Below, in pieces: positions 17,706-21,610 of a DNA stretch of 21,610 nt (position 1 is its first letter; every line of letters starts with the position of its first letter). The DNA comes from Lingula anatina (Eukaryota; Brachiopoda; Lingulata; Lingulida; Lingulidae): NCBI RefSeq assembly GCF_001039355.2, contig NW_019775523.1:206027-227636 (forward strand), read 5' to 3'. Both the position numbers and the translations under genes were made by a program. Below the pieces are notes generated by a model. The model was not told where the DNA came from. It searched no databases and saw only the letters and a program-made list of their open reading frames with translations.

Positions 17706-17836
17706 TGTCTTGGAGCCTTCATTTCCTCCAGCCACCTGTTGTACACCCCACATGTCCACTGACTAGCCCCCCCCCCACTCCATCCCCATCCCGTGTCTAC
17801 CGCTGAGTCCCTGCATCAACTTCGTCAATTATTTTC
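17706..17836. repeat. Edge tandem duplication, copy 1
   Basis: The order TCTTGGAGCCTTCATTTCCT, CCAGCCACC, CACATGTCC, a C tract, then CCCTGCATCAACTTCG recurs imperfectly at 17922-18042. Copy 1 overlaps the outer edge of the right arm. Confidence 0.7.
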
Positions 17837-17921
17837 ACTTGTGTTTCGCTTAAGCCCCCTTTACACTGGACGGCGTCCTTTCTGCGTCTCCTTTGCGCGA
17901 CCGTGTAACTGGCATCGTTGT

Positions 17922-18042
17922 CTTGAACCTTCAATTTCCTCCAGCCACCCACTGTCCAACACACATCCCCCCCCCCCCATTTTGTGTTTACCGTTCAGTC
18001 CCTGCATCGACTTGGCCTCTTATTTTTACGGTTATTTGTGGT
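17922..18042. repeat. Edge tandem duplication, copy 2
   Basis: Imperfect copy of 17706-17836 with the same C tract in the middle (17968-17978) and the same GTCCCTGCATC word. A 108-codon open frame across both copies appears spurious. Confidence 0.7.
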
Positions 18043-18815
18043 ATATAAATCATGTACACACATACAGGTCCTTGGCTGTGTCACTGCCAGTCCCAGTTAA
18101 TGTCATCCGTGGTTGGTAAGCACCGGTAGATTTCCGTACGACCGCTTACCTTCCCCGGCACTCCTATTACACCATATTCTGGTATCTTTTGTTTTAAAGG
18201 CGCTCGATCCTTACCTTTAACTCCCTGAGTGAAATAAACCCACTTTGCCAATATGGCTCCTCTAGTACAGCCTTTATCAGTTATAACTATTACACCTTGA
18301 TTGATTGACTGCCTATTCAATGGCCCCGATAGATAAGCTTATCTTTAAAAAAACGAGTAGTAATGGAGCACATAAATTTATGGCTGTCAAATCCGAGATA
18401 TATGGAAAGTTACAGTTCTATTGTTATGACTCCAGCAACATCGTTATTATAAAGGTGGGGTAACACATTAACTGTCACATAATACTGAATCACACGATGG
18501 TGAAAGTACTTTTATTCCACATCGAATTTTAACATATTTGTTATCACATGATATATATATATAGCATACTAACAGTTCACACATATAACCATACATCCAT
18601 ATACTTTTAACCTATTTTATTCACATCCCCGGTATAGAGTACCTCTAAATGGCCGTCTGGGCAGTGTTTTAGTAAACAAGGAGTCTATACATCCACTGCA
18701 GTGAGATTGTACTTCAAAATGTGACACAAGCGCAGCATTTGTTATTTTAAGATATGATAAAGTTTGTATGGTACGTGCATGCACAAACTTTTGTTAATGC
18801 AGGGGGATTCTGTAT
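18043..18815. other. Intergenic stretch, no gene established
   Basis: Contains a minus-strand open stretch (about 18165-18320) ending at GGGAAG followed by a donor-like GTAAGC. This could be an exon, but no domain or partner exon was recognised. A short AT run lies at 18551-18562. Nothing else was seen. Confidence 0.35.
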
Positions 18816-19265
18816 AAGGGACCATTTCCACAGATATTTGGATCGATCTATCTCCCTGGGGAGTCTCACTAAATTGCTATCAAATGTCTGTCACGCTTAG
18901 TAAAGTTGTTAGGGGGTAATTATCTTTACCCCCTAGCTGATTCGGTAGGCGTGAGAGACATTAAAGCCGGTTAGTTAATAACAATTTAGTGAGATTTCCC
19001 AGGGAGATAGACCCATCCAGATGGATCGATCTAGGCATGGGAACCCAGTCAAAGCTGATACTTCAATTTGGCTGGTTTCGGGATGGGGCTGTAGCAAAGT
19101 AAGAAGCCAGTGTAACGAAACTGAGTGTCCGTGTAACATAGAGTTCGCCCTCCACTTAACTATAATGGTTAGGGTTAGCCTGATCTAAGTGGGTCAAAAT
19201 CTAGGGCGAGGCTTACCTTTACAAATGAATGGGAAGCGGACGCTCTATCATGGGTGACTCTCTGT
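18816..19265. mobile_element. Third copy of foldback family (partial)
   Basis: One hairpin half (18847-19010): CTATCTCCCTGGGG...CTCACTAAATTG pairs with CAATTTAGTGAG...CAGGGAGATAG. A nine-base stem AGGGGGTAA/TTACCCCCT lies at its tip (18911-18919, 18926-18934). It is followed by ATCGATCTAGGCATGGGAAC, the GGTTAGGGTTAG word and GGGTCAAAATCTAGGGCGAG, all shared with 7390-7785. The second hairpin half and the satellite core are missing. Confidence 0.65.
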
Positions 19266-20212
19266 ATGATGGTATGTATTCATAAAATATTATTATTAGC
19301 CTTGTTTTACATTTTATTTAGCAGTGGACAAATGTCCTTCCGAGAAGCGTTCTTCCGTGACGCCTACTTGATTTTTTTATATGCAAAATATTTAAATTTA
19401 TTTTTTCCAAAAACTGATTTTATATATTGAGAAAGTGAAATAATCAAATATTCATATTTTGATTTGACTTTAATATCATCTCCACAGACAGAGCAGAATT
19501 TTGTTGTTGAATTTGAAATTCCATGTGCATTTCACAACCTTCCGAGACGCTAACTATTTATTATAATTTTTTCGTAACTATAATTTTTTAAGCCTAATTT
19601 TTTGCCTAATTATAACTTACTTATAGAGGAATAAACATACAAAAAATTGACCTTCTAACTTTTCTACTTTTTAAAATATTTTCCTTTGAAGTGTCAAATG
19701 TCCTTCCGTAAGGGCAAAAAAATACCACGGAATGGCCCATATATATTATAATGGCCAATGGTCGTAAAAAGTTCCCAGATAGCGCAGTGTCACTGGTTAC
19801 AATACTCTGCTCACAGCAAGGAATGATCGCCCACCGCCCCACGTGCTGTGACCGCATCGATATCTGGGTTTCCAGACTGCATGATATAATACTCCTCCCT
19901 CTCCAACTAATCTTGAATTTAGGTTTTATCTTATCAATTATAACAGGTCAATACAGGTTTAATGCTTTGGCAGATTACCTAAAACAATACTCCACTGTCC
20001 CCAACTCACCTTGATTATAGTACTACATGTAGTTACAACACCGAACCTGTGCCCCGATATATATTGGCAAAATTAAGAATTTTTTAAATATTTATGGTTT
20101 TAATATACTGCTTATACAATATTGTTATAGAAGTAGTATTATATTGTTCAGTTACATGTGTGTCTTCCCCTGGCTGTAATACAGACTAGTACCCTCCTCC
20201 TCATGGACCAAA
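19266..20212. other. AT-rich intergenic stretch, no gene seen
   Basis: AT-rich, with four scattered CTTCCG words (near 19337, 19350, 19539 and 19701) and a 12-base palindrome ACTACATGTAGT at 20022-20033. Open frames of 78-87 codons overlap on both strands near 19621-20014 and show no recognised domain. Confidence 0.4.
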
Positions 20213-20220
20213 CATGTACC
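20213..20220. repeat. 8-bp target duplication, left of hAT MITE
   Basis: CATGTACC, identical to 20453-20460. Confidence 0.9.
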
Positions 20221-20452
20221 CAGTGGCTGATTTAGGGGGGGGGGGTCAGGGGGGTCCTGACACCACCCCTCCTCGATTTCTGAAAAAAATCACACCAATG
20301 GTCCCCTCTTGAAATTAGAATTTAGACTATAATATTTCTAAACCGTACAAATTGGCACCGTTCGCCCTTTAAAATATAATAAAAAAAATCCGGGGCTCTA
20401 CACCGAACACCGAACTGCGGACCCCCTTCAAATAATCTTAGATCCGCCCCTG
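20221..20452. mobile_element. hAT-type MITE with intact target duplication
   Basis: 232 bp, with ends CAGTGGCTGATTTAG and TTAGATCCGCCCCTG, the CAGNGGCGGATCTA end type common in invertebrate hAT MITEs. Perfect 8-bp direct repeats flank it, the hallmark target duplication of hAT transposition. It has no transposase, so it must have been moved in trans. Confidence 0.9.
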
Positions 20453-20460
20453 CATGTACC
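20453..20460. repeat. 8-bp target duplication, right of hAT MITE
   Basis: CATGTACC, identical to 20213-20220. Confidence 0.9.
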
Positions 20461-21018
20461 ACACCTGGAATGCGGACCTGGGGCATCCTTCTCCACTCTT
20501 CAGATTTCCATCAATCACGAGTTCTGCCTTGGAAGTGCCACTTGTGCCCACCCAAACCTTAACACTTAACATACCAAATCGGTCATGCTCACCCTTTCTT
20601 CTGTAAACGAGAACCATCATGTCCGAATGAGACAATTAAAACCGATGTTATGAAACTGAGGGTCCTTGTGACAGAAAGTCCGCCCTGTAAGTGCCCGTTT
20701 GCCCACTTGGAATTGCTGCATGGTTAGCTCTCTATTAATATCACAAAAGGGCAGGATTAAAATTAAGGTACTTTTTTGTCTTTTATTTAAAAATATTATT
20801 TACTTTAATAAGTTGGTTGGATCTCGTATTTTGTTGTTTTGCCCACTTTACTATTTGGTGCGAGACTGTCCGCACTCTGCCTTCCCTTAGCATGCCGCTG
20901 CCTTTCCGTTTTTTGTATTGTTCATGGCAAAAGGCTTTCGGAAGGGTTTAAAGTCTAAATCTGGTTTCTCAGTCTTCACTGTGACTTGGAAAATAGACAT
21001 AGCTAGCTTGATTCACAA
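20461..21018. other. Intergenic stretch with foldback-family fragment
   Basis: Positions about 20643-20690 (GTTATGAAACTGAGGGTCC, then GTCCGCCCT) resemble 19118-19160 and so are a relic of the foldback family. The rest, including short open frames at 20438-20890, shows no recognised gene. Confidence 0.4.
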
Positions 21019-21020
21019 TA

Positions 21021-21610
21021 CAGCATTGGTCAAAAAGGTTGTCCCACCCCCATTTCCATGTACTTTTATTTACAAATGATCACCTCACAGCTGTAAATTG
21101 TTAGAAATAGTGCTTTTTTATTACAGATACCGTGTCTAACATGATTAATGGTTTAAGAAATACAAAATAGAGGTAAAAATATACATATTTTATACCATTT
21201 AGTCAAATTTATAAGAGGTACCCCCTCAAATCCACTGTTTCACTGTGACTTCTACAGATGTAAAGAAATGTCTATAAAATTGAAAAGACGCCATCAAATG
21301 TCCCCAAATTCACAGACAATTAGCATTAGGGTGTGCTCGTTAAAGGTCACGTGCCTAACAGCGTGTGCGTCTACCGCGTACTGCAATTATCCCCTGTAGA
21401 CGGCGCGACAAGCCTTCAACGCGGGTAACAATTCTGTTTTGTGGAATATTGTCCCATTCTTTTTAAACAAGTTGGGGGAGTTGGTCCACGTTTTTATGGG
21501 GTTGGTTCTCCTTTGCATTGCACACTCCAATTCATGTCACAGTTGATTAGTAAGTTTAATATCAGGGCTCAAAGATGGTGGTTCCATCCTTAGAGCATTG
21601 TGTTTCTTCA
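21021..21610. mobile_element. Tc1/mariner element, 3' end (cut by window edge)
   Basis: A TA dinucleotide (21019-21020) is followed by CAGCATTGGTCAAAAAGG, a Tc1-like terminus. The minus strand of the rest encodes the end of a transposase. The other terminus lies beyond the window. Confidence 0.65.
21355..21610 (-). pseudogene. Tc1/mariner transposase C-terminus (broken)
   Basis: The minus strand reads EWDNIPQNRIVTRVEGLSRR, then LQGIIAVRGRRTRC and a stop at 21355-21357. This matches the family ending EWNNIPQ...RRLQAVI.ARGGHTRY, with the GGHT motif degraded to GRRT. Upstream, the ELECAMQRR block (matching the family WDELERR) is in a different frame, and the run of A before EWDN marks the frameshift; the EWDN frame has a TAA just before it. 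The catalytic DDE part lies outside the window. The copy is inactive. Confidence 0.8.

Larger units (their letters stand above)
9509..17775. repeat. Right arm of giant inverted repeat
   Basis: Reverse-complement copy of 1-8485. Compared with the left arm it lacks about 900 bp of nested transposon (junction near 11357-11363). It has two extra insertions (16888-17053 and about 17389-17610), about five more 30-bp satellite units, and about 115 bp more of the upstream tandem repeat. Beyond the C tract at 17767-17777 homology cannot be followed because the left arm is cut by the window edge. Confidence 0.95.

Noticed and set aside
17793-18119. 108-codon plus-strand ORF
   Set aside because: It spans two imperfect copies of a tandem duplication with a C tract; composition follows the repeat, not a protein.
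18081-18320. Minus-strand 79-codon ORF that could be an exon with a GTAAGC donor
   Set aside because: No domain, no partner exon, and no second copy to test conservation.

Overview
The window looks like nuclear DNA of a marine invertebrate, most likely a mollusc (bivalve). This rests on low GC, long microsatellites, many non-autonomous DNA transposons, decayed Tc1/mariner copies, and an intronless GT10 alpha-1,3-fucosyltransferase of a type common in invertebrates. The species is inferred, not read. There are no bacterial operons, CRISPR arrays or rRNA genes.

The dominant structure is a giant inverted repeat. Positions 1-8485 are repeated in reverse complement at 9509-17775, around a single-copy spacer of about 1 kb (8486-9508). 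The left arm is still homologous at base 1, so it may continue outside the window. Each arm carries the same order from outside to centre: a small conserved ORF (82 aa), compound microsatellites, a short tandem repeat in the gene's upstream region, the fucosyltransferase gene, a 30-bp minisatellite, a nest of inverted-repeat transposons, a compound foldback element, and a short inverted-repeat element. The two fucosyltransferase genes (1954-3168 plus; 14068-15282 minus) therefore converge. Both are intact at 404 codons, and I count 21 amino-acid and about 46 nucleotide differences. They are type II Golgi-type enzymes with the GT10 motifs in place.

The arms differ by informative indels. About 900 bp of nested transposon is absent from the right arm. 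A 166-bp element and a 222-bp segment are present only in the right arm. Satellite copy number is about 35 left and 40 right, and upstream repeat number is under 2 left and 4 right. The spacer holds a decayed Tc1/mariner transposase, and a single undetermined base lies two bases from the arm junction. The structure is either a real inverted gene duplication or two haplotypes joined head-to-head in the assembly; sequence alone cannot decide.

The right flank (17776-21610) is mostly non-coding. It has a tandem duplication of the arm's outer edge, a third copy of the foldback family, a textbook hAT-type MITE with a perfect 8-bp target duplication, and a Tc1/mariner fragment running off the window end. 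The only convincing protein-coding genes are the two fucosyltransferases.
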